Source: Streptomyces sp. BR123 (GTDB lineage: Bacteria > Actinomycetota > Actinomycetes > Streptomycetales > Streptomycetaceae). From it: a DNA stretch of 46,346 nt. Below are positions 36,071-46,346 of this stretch, in pieces (the first letter of the stretch is position 1; every line of letters starts with the position of its first letter). Under the pieces are notes generated by a model that ran no database searches, was not told the DNA's origin, and saw only the letters and a program-made list of their open reading frames with translations. Made by a program: the position numbers and the translations under genes. The stretch lies in the NCBI RefSeq assembly GCF_013401435.1, contig NZ_JACBGN010000026.1:1-46346 (forward strand), read 5' to 3'.

Positions 36071-38301
36071 ATGGAGAAAACGCTAGTGGAGAACGAGACC
36101 CACTACGCCGAGGCCGTCATTGACAACGGTTCCTTCGGCACCCGCACGATCCGCTTCGAGACGGGCCGTCTGGCCCGCCAGGCCGCCGGCTCCGCCGTCG
36201 CCTACCTGGACGACGACACGATGGTGCTGTCCGCCACCACCGCGTCGAAGAAGCCCAAGGACCAGCTCGACTTCTTCCCCCTGACGGTCGACGTCGAGGA
36301 GCGGCAGTACGCGGCCGGCAAGATCCCCGGCTCCTTCTTCCGCCGCGAGGGCCGCCCCTCCGAGGACGCGATCCTCACCTGCCGCCTGATCGACCGCCCG
36401 CTGCGCCCGTCCTTCAAGAAGGGCCTGCGCAACGAGATCCAGGTCGTCGCCACCATCATGGCGCTGAACCCGGACCACCTGTACGACGTCATCGCGATCA
36501 ACGCCGCGTCCGCGTCCACCCAGCTCGCCGGCCTGCCCTTCTCCGGCCCGATCGGCGGCGTCCGCGTCGCGCTGATCAAGGGCCAGTGGGTCGCCTTCCC
36601 GACGCACTCCGAGCTCGAGGACGCCGTCTTCGACATGGTCGTCGCGGGCCGCACCCTGGAGGACGGCGACGTCGCGATCATGATGGTCGAGGCCGAGGCC
36701 ACCGAGCAGACCATCACCCTCGTCAAGGGCGGCGCCGAGGCGCCGACCGAGGAGGTCGTGGCCGCCGGTCTCGAGGCCGCGAAGCCGTTCATCAAGGTCC
36801 TGTGCAAGGCCCAGTCGGACCTCGCCGCCAAGGCCGCCAAGCCCGAGGGCGAGTTCCCGATCTTCCTCGACTACGAGGACGACGTCTTCGCCGCCCTGGA
36901 GCAGGCCGTCCGCGGCGAGCTGGCCCAGGCCCTGACCATCGCCGGCAAGCAGGAGCGCGAGGTCGAGCTCGACCGCGTCAAGGAGCTCGCCGCCGAGAAG
37001 CTCCTCCCGGCCTTCGAGGGCCGCGAGAAGGAGATCTCCGCCGCCTACCGCAGCCTGACCAAGGCCCTGGTGCGCGAGCGCGTCATCAAGGACAAGGTCC
37101 GCATCGACGGCCGCGGTGTCACCGACATCCGCACCCTGGCCGCCGAGGTCGAGGCGATCCCGCGGGTCCACGGATCCGCGCTGTTCGAGCGTGGCGAGAC
37201 CCAGATCCTGGGCGTCACCACCCTCAACATGCTCCGCATGGAGCAGCAGCTGGACACCCTCTCCCCGGTGACCCGCAAGCGCTACATGCACAACTACAAC
37301 TTCCCGCCGTACTCCACCGGCGAGACCGGCCGCGTCGGCTCCCCCAAGCGCCGCGAGATCGGCCACGGCGCCCTCGCCGAGCGCGCCCTCATCCCGGTTC
37401 TGCCGAGCCGCGAGGAGTTCCCGTACGCGATCCGCCAGGTGTCCGAGGCCCTCGGTTCCAACGGCTCGACGTCCATGGGCTCCGTCTGCGCCTCCACCAT
37501 GTCGCTGCTGAACGCCGGTGTGCCGCTCAAGGCCCCCGTCGCCGGTATCGCCATGGGCCTGATCTCCCAGGAGATCGACGGCAAGACCCACTACGTCGCC
37601 CTCACCGACATCCTCGGTGCGGAGGACGCCTTCGGCGACATGGACTTCAAGGTCGCCGGCACCAAGGAGTTCGTGACCGCCCTCCAGCTCGACACCAAGC
37701 TGGACGGCATCCCGGCCTCCGTCCTGGCCGCGGCCCTCAAGCAGGCCCGCGACGCCCGCCTCCACATCCTCGACGTGATGATGGAAGCGATCGACACGCC
37801 GGACGAGATGTCCCCGAACGCCCCGCGGATCATCACCGTCAAGATCCCCGTGGACAAGATCGGCGAGGTCATCGGCCCCAAGGGCAAGATGATCAACCAG
37901 ATCCAGGAGGACACCGGCGCCGAGATCACGATCGAGGACGACGGCACCATCTACATCGGTGCCGCCGACGGCCCGGCCGCCGAGGCCGCCCGCACCACGA
38001 TCAACTCGATCGCCAACCCGACCATGCCGGAGGTCGGCGAGCGCTACCTGGGCACGGTCGTCAAGACCACCACCTTTGGTGCCTTCGTCTCCCTGCTCCC
38101 GGGCAAGGACGGCCTGCTGCACATCTCGCAGATCCGCAAGCTCGCCGGCGGCAAGCGCGTGGAGAACGTCGAGGACGTGCTCGCGGTCGGCGCCAAGGTC
38201 CAGGTCGAGATCGCCGAGATCGACCAGCGCGGCAAGCTCTCCCTGATCCCCGTGATCGAGGGCGAGGACGCCGCCGACGCCGACAAGGACGACTCCGACA
38301 A

Positions 38302-38305
<4 letters not shown>
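36071..38305 (+). CDS. pnp: Polyribonucleotide nucleotidyltransferase (PNPase)
   Basis: PNPase degrades RNA from the 3' end by phosphorolysis and can add 3' tails in Streptomyces. The 744-residue protein has two RNase PH domains (from about 15 and 340), the helical linker between them, a KH domain ([19 protein letters not shown], near 590) and an S1 domain ([18 protein letters not shown], near 655), ending in an acidic tail. ATG 36071 has GGAG upstream; GTG 36086 ([14 protein letters not shown]) is an equally good start that matches relatives I recall. The stop overlaps the M16 peptidase GTG. Confidence 0.97.
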
Positions 38306-40550
<2,245 letters not shown>

Positions 40551-40569
40551 CGATCAGGCAGTAACATCC

Positions 40570-41022
40570 ATGCGCGCGAAGATCACCTACTTCCTCACGG
40601 CCGCCGTCCTGGTCGTCTACTTCGTCCTGGTCGGCAGTCGGGGCCTGCTGCTGATCAGGCAGGGCACCTGGCTGACGGTCGCCTTCGGGGCGGCCGTGCT
40701 GATCCTGCCGGTCATCGGCATCTGGTTCCTGTGGAAGAACACCCGGTTCGTCACCCGGGCCAACCAGCTCGCCGCCGAGCTGGAGGCCGAGGGCGGGCTG
40801 CCCGTCGACGAGCTGGAGCGGGACCAGTACGGCCGGATCCTGCGGGACTCCGCCGACGAGGTCTTCGCGCGACGCAAGGCCGAGACCGAGGACGCGCCGG
40901 GGGACTGGCGCAGCTGGTTCCGCCTGGCGGTCGCCTACCACGATGCCCGCGACACCCCGCGGGCGCGCAAGGCCATGCAGCGGGCCATCGCCCTGCACGA
41001 CAGGAAGCCCGTACAGGTCTGA
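40570..41022 (+). CDS. Membrane protein with TPR-like C-terminus
   Basis: A 150-residue protein with two N-terminal membrane helices (TYFLTAAVLVVYFVLVG and LTVAFGAAVLILPVIGIWFLW), then a cytosolic helical part. The segment DWRSWFRLAVAYHDARDTPRARKAMQRAIAL has the spacing of a single tetratricopeptide repeat. The gene follows dapB by 19 bases and probably shares its transcript. A terminator hairpin overlaps its stop codon. No specific function is recognised. Confidence 0.85.
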   Translation: MRAKITYFLTAAVLVVYFVLVGSRGLLLIRQGTWLTVAFGAAVLILPVIGIWFLWKNTRFVTRANQLAAELEAEGGLPVDELERDQYGRILRDSADEVFARRKAETEDAPGDWRSWFRLAVAYHDARDTPRARKAMQRAIALHDRKPVQV

Positions 41023-41039
41023 TCCCCGTACGGGCTTCC
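41003..41039. terminator. Hairpin overlapping the stop of the TPR-like gene
   Basis: Arms 41003-41014 and 41028-41039 are a 12-base perfect inverted repeat, loop 13 bases. It lies between convergent genes and includes the stop codon at 41020-41022. Confidence 0.72.
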
Positions 41040-41056
41040 CGTGCGCGCCGCGCGCC

Positions 41057-41620
41057 TCAGGCGGCGGCGTGCACCGTCCGGTACTCCTCGGCCCAGGCCT
41101 CGACCGTGTCGGCAGCCCGGTCGAAGGCCTCGGACCGGGACAGGAAGTCGGGGTTGTGGTCGGTCAACAGCGCCGGCAGCTCCACACCGTCCCGGCAGGC
41201 GGCCGTCAGGGCCTGGCCCTGCACCGTCCTCGGCAGCCCCAGCCAGCGCACGGGCTGCTGCACCGTGCGGATCTCCGTGATGTCGTTCCAGGCGACCGAG
41301 CGGGCGCCGAAGAACCCGACCCGTCGCAGCCCCGAGCGGCTCACCCACACACCCGTCATCAGCATCCGCACCGCCGTCCCGATGACGCTGAGCGCGGCCG
41401 CGAGGCACACGGCCGCGCCGGGCCAGGTGCCCGCGAAGGCGATGATCATCGTGGCGAGCAGCATGAACGCGGCGAGCAGGAGCAGCAGTGCGGAGCCGGC
41501 CACCCGCCAGGGCCCGGGCCGGTAGGGGCGGCGCCAGCGGTCGCGGTCGTCGTGGGCGAGGGGGACGTCTTCCTCTTGCGCGTCGAACGCGCCGTCGGCC
41601 GTCAGGAAGGGCAGGGGCAC
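41057..41620 (-). CDS. PH-domain-like membrane protein
   Basis: A 187-residue protein with an acidic N-terminus, two adjacent membrane helices (VAGSALLLLLAAFMLLATMIIA and AAVCLAAALSVIGTAVRML, about residues 40-85), and a soluble C-terminal domain starting GVWVSRSGLRRVGFFGARSVAWNDITEI, the pattern of bacterial PH (bPH) domains that sit behind membrane helices. GTG 41620 is the start. It is followed on the same strand upstream by another small membrane protein gene, 47 bases away. Confidence 0.82.
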   Translation of the reverse strand: MPLPFLTADGAFDAQEEDVPLAHDDRDRWRRPYRPGPWRVAGSALLLLLAAFMLLATMIIAFAGTWPGAAVCLAAALSVIGTAVRMLMTGVWVSRSGLRRVGFFGARSVAWNDITEIRTVQQPVRWLGLPRTVQGQALTAACRDGVELPALLTDHNPDFLSRSEAFDRAADTVEAWAEEYRTVHAAA

Positions 41621-41667
41621 GGCTGGACCTCACTCACATGCACGTTCGGTTGGGCTTGTCCGTGAGG

Positions 41668-41931
41668 CTACCGCCCGTCGGAGGCCTGCGACTGCTGCGA
41701 CGTGGCGGGCGCCGAGTGGGGCTGCAGTGCGGGCACGCCGAAGAGCAGGGAGCCGACGAGCCCCGCCACCACGGTCAGACCGACCAGAGTACGGGCGGTC
41801 AACTGTGCCTTGCCCAGGCGCTCGCGCGGCGGCGGGGCGACGTTGCTGCGGAAGCGGTCGGCCTCGGCGACGAAGGCGAAGGGGACGGGCTCGCGCCGGG
41901 AGGTGCCCAGCGGGAGCCGGGGCGGGGACAT
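41668..41931 (-). CDS. Small single-pass membrane protein
   Basis: An 87-residue protein with a cytosolic Pro/Arg-rich N-terminus, one membrane helix (TLVGLTVVAGLVGSLLFGV, about residues 48-66) and a Ser/Gln/Ala-rich tail. I recognise no family. It precedes the PH-domain gene on the same strand and is divergent from thyX; the 241 bases between hold no other gene. ATG 41931 fits the composition change. Confidence 0.72.
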   Translation of the reverse strand: MSPPRLPLGTSRREPVPFAFVAEADRFRSNVAPPPRERLGKAQLTARTLVGLTVVAGLVGSLLFGVPALQPHSAPATSQQSQASDGR

Positions 41932-42128
41932 GGGACGGCGCTCCTCACGGTCGGGGCCCCGGTGCGGGGCGGCGGGCGAACACGGGGGTGCTACCCGTAT
42001 GGACGTACGAACCGCCCGATTGGTGCCGGAATTCGGGACAACGGGGAAAGATTTTCACGCGGTCCGTCAGCCCCGGTGACGACCGGCTGCCGCGGGGGCA
42101 CCTGCAAGGAGCGCCGTCACGGGCGCCG

Positions 42129-42134
42129 TAGAGT
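42129..42134 (+). promoter_or_regulatory. Candidate -10 box for thyX
   Basis: TAGAGT 38 bases before the thyX GTG; the -35 region is not clear. The gene's ribosome binding site GGAAGGA lies at 42160-42166. Confidence 0.35.
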
Positions 42135-42172
42135 GGGCGCGCCCCCCTGTAGGTCGTCCGGAAGGATCCCCG

Positions 42173-42913
42173 GTGAGCGAGTCCGCCGCCCCCGCCCTGA
42201 AACCCATTTTCCGCAGTGATGTGACGGTGGAACTGGTCAAGCACACCGCCGCCGACTCGGACGTGCTGTGGGCCGCCCGGGTCTCGACGGCCGGTGAGAT
42301 GTCGCTCGACGAGCTGCAGAAGGACCCGGAGCGCTCCAAGGGCCTCATCAACTACCTGATGCGTGACCGCCACGGCAGCCCCTTCGAGCACAACTCGATG
42401 ACCTTCTTCATCAGCGCCCCGATCTTCGTGTTCCGTGAGTTCATGCGGCACCGGGTCGGCTGGTCGTACAACGAGGAGTCGGGCCGCTACCGGGAGCTCC
42501 AGCCGGTGTTCTACGTCCCGGACGCGGAGCGCAAGCTGGTCCAGGAGGGCCGTCCGGGCAAGTACGTCTTCGTCGAGGGCACCGAGGCCCAGCTGGAGCT
42601 CACCGGCCGGATCATGGAGGACTCGTACCGCCGGGCGTACGAGTCCTACCAGGAGATGCTGGCCGCGGGCGTGGCCCGCGAGGTGGCCCGCTCGGTCCTG
42701 CCCGTCGGCCTGTTCTCCTCGATGTACGCCACCTGCAACGCGCGCTCGCTGATGCACTTCCTGGGGCTGCGCACCCAGCACGAGCTGGCGCAGGTGCCGT
42801 CCTTCCCGCAGCGGGAGATCGAGATGGTGGGCGAGAAGATGGAGCAGCACTGGGCCAGGCTGATGCCGCTCACGTACGCCGCCTTCAACGCGAACGGCCG
42901 CATCGCCCCGTGA
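42173..42913 (+). CDS. thyX: FAD-dependent thymidylate synthase
   Basis: ThyX makes dTMP from dUMP using FAD, NADPH and methylene-tetrahydrofolate, in place of or beside ThyA. The 246-residue protein carries the ThyX signature RHRVGWSYNEESGRY (RHRx7S, from residue 92) and the downstream NARSLMHFLGLRT segment for dUMP binding. GTG 42173 follows GGAAGGA. dapA follows after a 255-base gap with its own promoter. Confidence 0.96.
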   Translation: MSESAAPALKPIFRSDVTVELVKHTAADSDVLWAARVSTAGEMSLDELQKDPERSKGLINYLMRDRHGSPFEHNSMTFFISAPIFVFREFMRHRVGWSYNEESGRYRELQPVFYVPDAERKLVQEGRPGKYVFVEGTEAQLELTGRIMEDSYRRAYESYQEMLAAGVAREVARSVLPVGLFSSMYATCNARSLMHFLGLRTQHELAQVPSFPQREIEMVGEKMEQHWARLMPLTYAAFNANGRIAP

Positions 42914-42995
42914 GGGGGCGGGCGACGCAAGGCCCGCCAAACACCCATTCGCCCGATCCGCACGGATGTGCTAAATCAAGTCCGAAGTGTCCGTA

Positions 42996-43025
42996 TTGCG
43001 ACGTTTCGTGAAGTTCATCTAGGCT
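42996..43025 (+). promoter_or_regulatory. Promoter upstream of dapA
   Basis: -35 TTGCGA at 42996-43001, 18-base spacer, -10 TAGGCT at 43020-43025; start near 43032. A second possible -10 box, TAGCGT at 43156-43161, lies just before the dapA ATG. Confidence 0.55.
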
Positions 43026-43036
43026 GATCAAACGGA

Positions 43037-43074
43037 CCCGGCACTGCTTGAACCCCCGAGCAGGCAGTGCCGGG
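43037..43074 (+). promoter_or_regulatory. Hairpin at the 5' end of the dapA leader
   Basis: Arms 43037-43050 and 43061-43074 pair over 14 bases (one G-U), loop of 10 bases. It begins about five bases after the predicted start site. Confidence 0.6.
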
Positions 43075-43168
43075 CTCCAAGCACCTCCCGGCCGCCGCAG
43101 GAATGGCACACCTGCGAGACGTCCCCCGAGGGGTCACCGTGGGCGTGGCAGCGAGTAGCGTGTTACCC

Positions 43169-44068
43169 ATGGCTCCGATCTCGACTCCGCAGACCCCCTT
43201 CGGGCGGGTCCTCACCGCCATGATCACGCCGTTCACGGCGGATGGCGCACTCGACCTCGACGGCGCGCAGCGGCTCGCCGCCCACCTGGTGGACGCAGGC
43301 AACGACGGCCTGATCGTCAACGGGACCACCGGCGAGTCCCCGACCACCACCGACGCGGAGAAAAGCGAGCTCGTACGAGCCGTCCTGGAGGCCGTCGGCG
43401 ACCGCGCCCACGTCGTCGCCGGCATCGGCACCAACGACACCCGCCACACCCTGGAGCTCGCCCGCCAGGCGGAGCGTGCCGGCGCGCACGGCCTGCTGGC
43501 CGTGACCCCGTACTACAACAAGCCGCCGCAGGAGGGCCTCTACCGGCACTTCACGGCCGTCGCCGACGCCACCGAGCTTCCGGTGATGCTGTACGACATC
43601 CCCGGCCGCAGCGGCGTCCCGATCAACACCGAGACCCTGGTCCGCCTGGCCGAGCACCCGCGCATCGTGGCCAACAAGGACGCCAAGGGCGACCTCGGCC
43701 GCGCCAGCTGGGCCATCGCCCAGAGCGGCCTCGCCTGGTACTCCGGCGACGACATGCTGAACCTGCCGCTGCTGTCCGTCGGCGCCGTCGGCTTCGTCTC
43801 CGTCGTCGGCCACGTGGTCGCCCCCGAGCTGCGCGCCATGCTGGACGCCTACCTCGACGGCGACGTCCAGAAGGCCACCGAGATCCACCAGAAGCTGCTC
43901 CCGGTCTTCACCGGTATGTTCCGCACCCAGGGCGTGATCACCACGAAGGGCGCCCTGAACCTCCAGGGCCTGCCCGCGGGCCCGCTGCGGCTCCCGCTGG
44001 TCGAGCTGACCGCCGAGGAGACCGCCCAGCTCAAGATCGATCTTGCTGCCGGCGGGGTACAGCTCTGA
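43169..44068 (+). CDS. dapA: 4-hydroxy-tetrahydrodipicolinate synthase
   Basis: DapA condenses pyruvate with aspartate semialdehyde, the first step of the diaminopimelate/lysine branch. The 299-residue TIM-barrel protein has the Schiff-base Lys170 (VANKDAKGD), the catalytic Tyr142 (YDIPGRSGV) and the NGTTGESPTTT motif. ATG 43169 lacks a ribosome binding site but is seven bases after a TAGCGT -10-like box, so one transcript may be leaderless; the frame stays open upstream to 43067 without family similarity. The rnj promoter overlaps its stop codon. Confidence 0.96.
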   Translation: MAPISTPQTPFGRVLTAMITPFTADGALDLDGAQRLAAHLVDAGNDGLIVNGTTGESPTTTDAEKSELVRAVLEAVGDRAHVVAGIGTNDTRHTLELARQAERAGAHGLLAVTPYYNKPPQEGLYRHFTAVADATELPVMLYDIPGRSGVPINTETLVRLAEHPRIVANKDAKGDLGRASWAIAQSGLAWYSGDDMLNLPLLSVGAVGFVSVVGHVVAPELRAMLDAYLDGDVQKATEIHQKLLPVFTGMFRTQGVITTKGALNLQGLPAGPLRLPLVELTAEETAQLKIDLAAGGVQL

Positions 44069-44094
44069 CAACGGACTTCACAACTGAATAGGCA
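44065..44094 (+). promoter_or_regulatory. Promoter of RNase J gene
   Basis: -35 CTGACA at 44065-44070 overlapping the dapA stop, 18-base spacer, -10 TAGGCA at 44089-44094; start near 44101, leader about 90 bases. Confidence 0.55.
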
Positions 44095-44137
44095 AGACCC
44101 GAACCAGACACATGCAAGTGCACGAATGCACGACTGA

Positions 44138-44177
44138 CATGCGCGCCACGTGCCGGACGAGGCACGTGGCGCGCATG
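44138..44177 (+). promoter_or_regulatory. 17-bp perfect hairpin in the RNase J leader
   Basis: Arms 44138-44154 and 44161-44177, no mismatch, loop GGACGA. The ribosome binding site AGGAGAG starts about three bases after it. A helix of this length is a possible RNase III target and could control translation. Confidence 0.85.
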
Positions 44178-44191
44178 GTGAGGAGAGACTT

Positions 44192-45877
44192 TTGAGCCAT
44201 CCGCACCCTGAGCTCGGCCCCCCTCCGAAGCTTCCCAAGGGCGGCCTGCGGGTCACCCCGCTGGGCGGCCTGGGCGAGATCGGCCGCAACATGACCGTCT
44301 TCGAGTTCGACGGCCGGCTGCTGATCGTCGACTGCGGTGTGCTCTTCCCCGAGGAGGAGCAGCCGGGCATCGACCTGATCCTGCCGGACTTCACGTCGAT
44401 CCGGGACCGGCTCGACGATGTCGAGGGCATCGTCCTCACGCACGGTCACGAGGACCACATCGGCGCCGTCCCCTACCTCCTCCGGGAGAAGCCGGACATC
44501 CCGCTGATCGGCTCGAAGCTGACGCTGGCCCTCATCGAGGCGAAGCTCCAGGAGCACCGCATCCGCCCCTACACCCTTGAGGTGAAGGAGGGCGACCGGG
44601 AGAACCTGGGCGTCTTCGACTGCGAGTTCATCGCGGTCAACCACTCCATCCCGGACGCGCTGGCGGTCGCCATCCGCACGCCCGCGGGCCTGGTCGTCGC
44701 CACCGGCGACTTCAAGATGGACCAGCTCCCGATGGACAACCGGCTCACGGACCTGCACGCGTTCGCCCGGCTGAGCGAGGAGGGCATCGACCTCCTCCTG
44801 TCGGACTCGACGAACGCCGAGGTCCCGGGCTTCGTCCCGCCGGAGCGCGACATCTCGAACGTGATCCGCGGCGTCTTCGCCGGCGCGCAGCGGCGGATCA
44901 TCGTGGCCAGCTTCGCCAGCCACGTCCACCGCATCCAGCAGATCCTGGACGCGGCGCACGAGTACGGGCGCCGGGTGGCCTTCGTGGGCCGCTCGATGGT
45001 CCGGAACATGGGCATCGCCCGTGACCTGGGGTACCTGCGGGTCCCGCCGGGTCTCGTCGTGGACGTGAAGACCCTCGACGACCTGCCGGACGACGAGGTC
45101 GTGCTGGTCTGCACGGGCTCCCAGGGCGAGCCCATGGCGGCCCTGTCCCGCATGGCCAACCGGGACCACCAGATCCGGATCGTCCCCGGCGATACCGTGA
45201 TCCTGGCCTCGTCGCTGATCCCGGGCAACGAGAACGCGGTCTACCGCGTGATCAACGGCCTGACCCGCTGGGGCGCCAACGTCGTGCACAAGGGCAACGC
45301 CAAGGTGCACGTCTCCGGCCACGCGTCCGCGGGCGAGCTGCTGTACTTCTACAACATCTGCAAGCCGCGGAACCTCATGCCGGTCCACGGCGAGTGGCGC
45401 CACCTGCGGGCGAACGCGGAGCTCGGCGCGATGACGGGTGTCCCGAAGGACCGCATCGTCATCGCCGAGGACGGCGTCGTCGTCGACCTGATCGACGGCA
45501 AGGCGCGGATCTCCGGCAAGGTCCAGGCCGGCTACGTGTACGTGGACGGCCTCTCGGTCGGCGACGTCACCGAGACCTCCCTCAAGGACCGCCGGATCCT
45601 CGGTGAGGAGGGCATCATCTCGGTCTTCGTCGTGGTGGACAGCACCACGGGCAAGGTCGTGAGCGGCCCGAACATCCAGGCCCGCGGCTCCGGCATCGAG
45701 GACTCCGCGTTCACGGGGGTCCTGCCGAAGATCGAGGAGGCCATCGCCCGGGCGGCCGCCGACGGTGTGGCGGAACCGCACCAGATCCAGCAGCTCATCC
45801 GCCGGACGATGGGCAAGTGGGTCTCCGACGGCTACCGCCGCCGGCCGATGATCCTCCCGGTCGTCGTGGAGGTCTGA
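44192..45877 (+). CDS. rnj: Ribonuclease J
   Basis: RNase J is a metallo-beta-lactamase-fold enzyme with endonuclease and 5'-3' exonuclease activity in RNA decay and rRNA maturation. The 561-residue protein has the metal motif HGHEDHIG (His84, His86, Asp88, His89), the GDFKMD motif, the beta-CASP signatures DSTNAE and VHVSGHAS, and the C-terminal domain. The start is TTG 44192, directly after AGGAGAG; it matches the family N-terminus, while upstream codons are in the leader hairpin. A terminator follows that overlaps the rrn promoter. Confidence 0.96.
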   Translation: MSHPHPELGPPPKLPKGGLRVTPLGGLGEIGRNMTVFEFDGRLLIVDCGVLFPEEEQPGIDLILPDFTSIRDRLDDVEGIVLTHGHEDHIGAVPYLLREKPDIPLIGSKLTLALIEAKLQEHRIRPYTLEVKEGDRENLGVFDCEFIAVNHSIPDALAVAIRTPAGLVVATGDFKMDQLPMDNRLTDLHAFARLSEEGIDLLLSDSTNAEVPGFVPPERDISNVIRGVFAGAQRRIIVASFASHVHRIQQILDAAHEYGRRVAFVGRSMVRNMGIARDLGYLRVPPGLVVDVKTLDDLPDDEVVLVCTGSQGEPMAALSRMANRDHQIRIVPGDTVILASSLIPGNENAVYRVINGLTRWGANVVHKGNAKVHVSGHASAGELLYFYNICKPRNLMPVHGEWRHLRANAELGAMTGVPKDRIVIAEDGVVVDLIDGKARISGKVQAGYVYVDGLSVGDVTETSLKDRRILGEEGIISVFVVVDSTTGKVVSGPNIQARGSGIEDSAFTGVLPKIEEAIARAAADGVAEPHQIQQLIRRTMGKWVSDGYRRRPMILPVVVEV

Positions 45878-45899
45878 GACCCGGCGTAGCCGTGTCACC

Positions 45900-45938
45900 G
45901 GAGCGGGGCAACCGGATTTGCATCGGGGGCCCCGCTCC
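45900..45938 (+). terminator. Hairpin after RNase J, overlapping the first rrn promoter
   Basis: Arms 45900-45909 and 45929-45938 are a 10-base perfect inverted repeat; the 19-base loop contains the -35 TTGCAT of the next promoter. Confidence 0.65.
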
Positions 45939-45946
45939 AGTACGTT
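45918..45946 (+). promoter_or_regulatory. rrn promoter 1
   Basis: -35 TTGCAT at 45918-45923, 17-base spacer, -10 TACGTT at 45941-45946. A 9-base perfect hairpin (45970-45978 / 45983-45991, loop CTCC) follows in the early transcript. Confidence 0.55.
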
Positions 45947-46036
45947 TACGGCTCCACCTCGTGACAAGCCCGGGCACACTCCTGTGCCCGGACTCCTCGT
46001 GCGAGCGGGTGGTAATCGGGACCCAGGAATACCTGA

Positions 46037-46203
46037 TAAGGTCTGATCCGCCCGAAAGGGAAAGGCCCTCCAACGGCCATCCAATTCAAATCCGGACCGG
46101 AAACGGCACGGATAAAGAATCTGGTAAGGTTGGAATCGCCGGAAAGGGAAAACGCGAAAGCGAAGAACCTCGGAAAGCGAAGCGCGAAACACTCTGATAG
46201 AGT
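46037..46203 (+). promoter_or_regulatory. Further rrn promoter -10 boxes
   Basis: TAAGGT at 46037-46042, TAAGGT at 46125-46130 and TAGAGT at 46198-46203. Several promoters in tandem are the known layout of Streptomyces rrn operons. The -35 regions are not close to consensus, so individual start sites are uncertain. Confidence 0.5.
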
Positions 46204-46346
46204 GGGAAACGCAAGAACGAAGCCCGGAGGAAAGCCCGAGAGGGTGAGTACGAAGGAAGCGTCCGTTCCTTGAGAACTCAACAGCGTGCCAAAAATCAAC
46301 GCCAGAAGTTGATACCCCGTCCACTCCGGTGGATGAGGTTCCTTTG
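46204..46346 (+). promoter_or_regulatory. rRNA operon leader (16S gene begins beyond the window)
   Basis: The sequence contains the conserved leader element TTGAGAACTCAACAGCGTGC (from 46270) and the following stretch up to the window end that precedes 16S genes in Streptomyces. Nothing of the 16S gene itself is present. The palindromic TTGAGAACTCAA is part of the antitermination and processing region. Confidence 0.8.

Noticed and set aside
42904..42920. Terminator at the thyX stop codon
   Set aside because: Only six base pairs around a short loop; too weak to call.
44078..46324. A 748-codon open frame on the minus strand opposite RNase J and the rrn leader
   Set aside because: Shadow of RNase J; composition is typical of antisense frames and it runs through the conserved rRNA leader.

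Overview
The window reads as a piece of a Streptomyces (or very close actinobacterial) chromosome. The DNA is very GC rich, GTG and TTG starts are common, nearly every third codon position is G or C, and gene content and order are the core Streptomyces block from dxr through infB, ribF, rpsO-pnp and dapA to RNase J. No phage, IS element, CRISPR array or tRNA is seen. No species call is possible from the sequence alone.

Layout. (1) 1-8583, plus strand: the end of an unrecognised protein with internal repeats, then dxr and a site-2 protease (ATGA overlap), ispG, two GNAT acetyltransferases and proS. dxr and ispG are two steps of the MEP isoprenoid pathway. (2) 8592-11737, minus strand after an 11-copy 7-bp repeat: a slipin/SPFH membrane protein, a protein of the streptomycin phosphotransferase fold that has lost its catalytic residues, a ferritin-like protein and a lipoprotein. 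(3) 11892-20256, plus strand: the transcription/translation block rimP, nusA, ylxR, infB, ylxP-like, rbfA, truB, ribF. The infB leader carries three overlapping micro-ORFs. (4) 20367-35316: a type VII secretion (Esx/WXG100) locus. On the minus strand are a proline-rich ParA/MinD-like ATPase, an unrecognised conserved protein and EccE; on the plus strand EccB, MycP and two WXG100 proteins; then DUF397 and EccC on the minus strand and EccD on the plus strand. No EccA is present. (5) 35481-41022, plus: rpsO, pnp, an M16 peptidase, dapB and a TPR-like membrane protein. (6) 41057-41931, minus: two small membrane proteins. (7) 42173-45877, plus: thyX, dapA and RNase J. (8) 45878-46346: the promoter and leader region of an rRNA operon; the 16S gene itself lies beyond the window.

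How the parts work together. Ribosome assembly and initiation factors (RimP, RbfA, IF-2, S15), tRNA modification (TruB), RNA turnover (PNPase, RNase J) and an rrn promoter lie close together, so much of the block serves RNA and translation metabolism. The Esx locus is a self-contained export machine inserted between ribF and rpsO. DapA and DapB feed lysine/diaminopimelate for the cell wall.

The most interesting signals are in leaders and small structures rather than in a new large gene cluster: the ATGA-coupled micro-ORFs before infB, the degenerate kinase, the 7-bp repeat that can form alternative terminator hairpins, the inverted repeat around the ribF -10 box, the 17-bp hairpin before RNase J, and the repeat-rich N-terminus of the Esx-linked ATPase.
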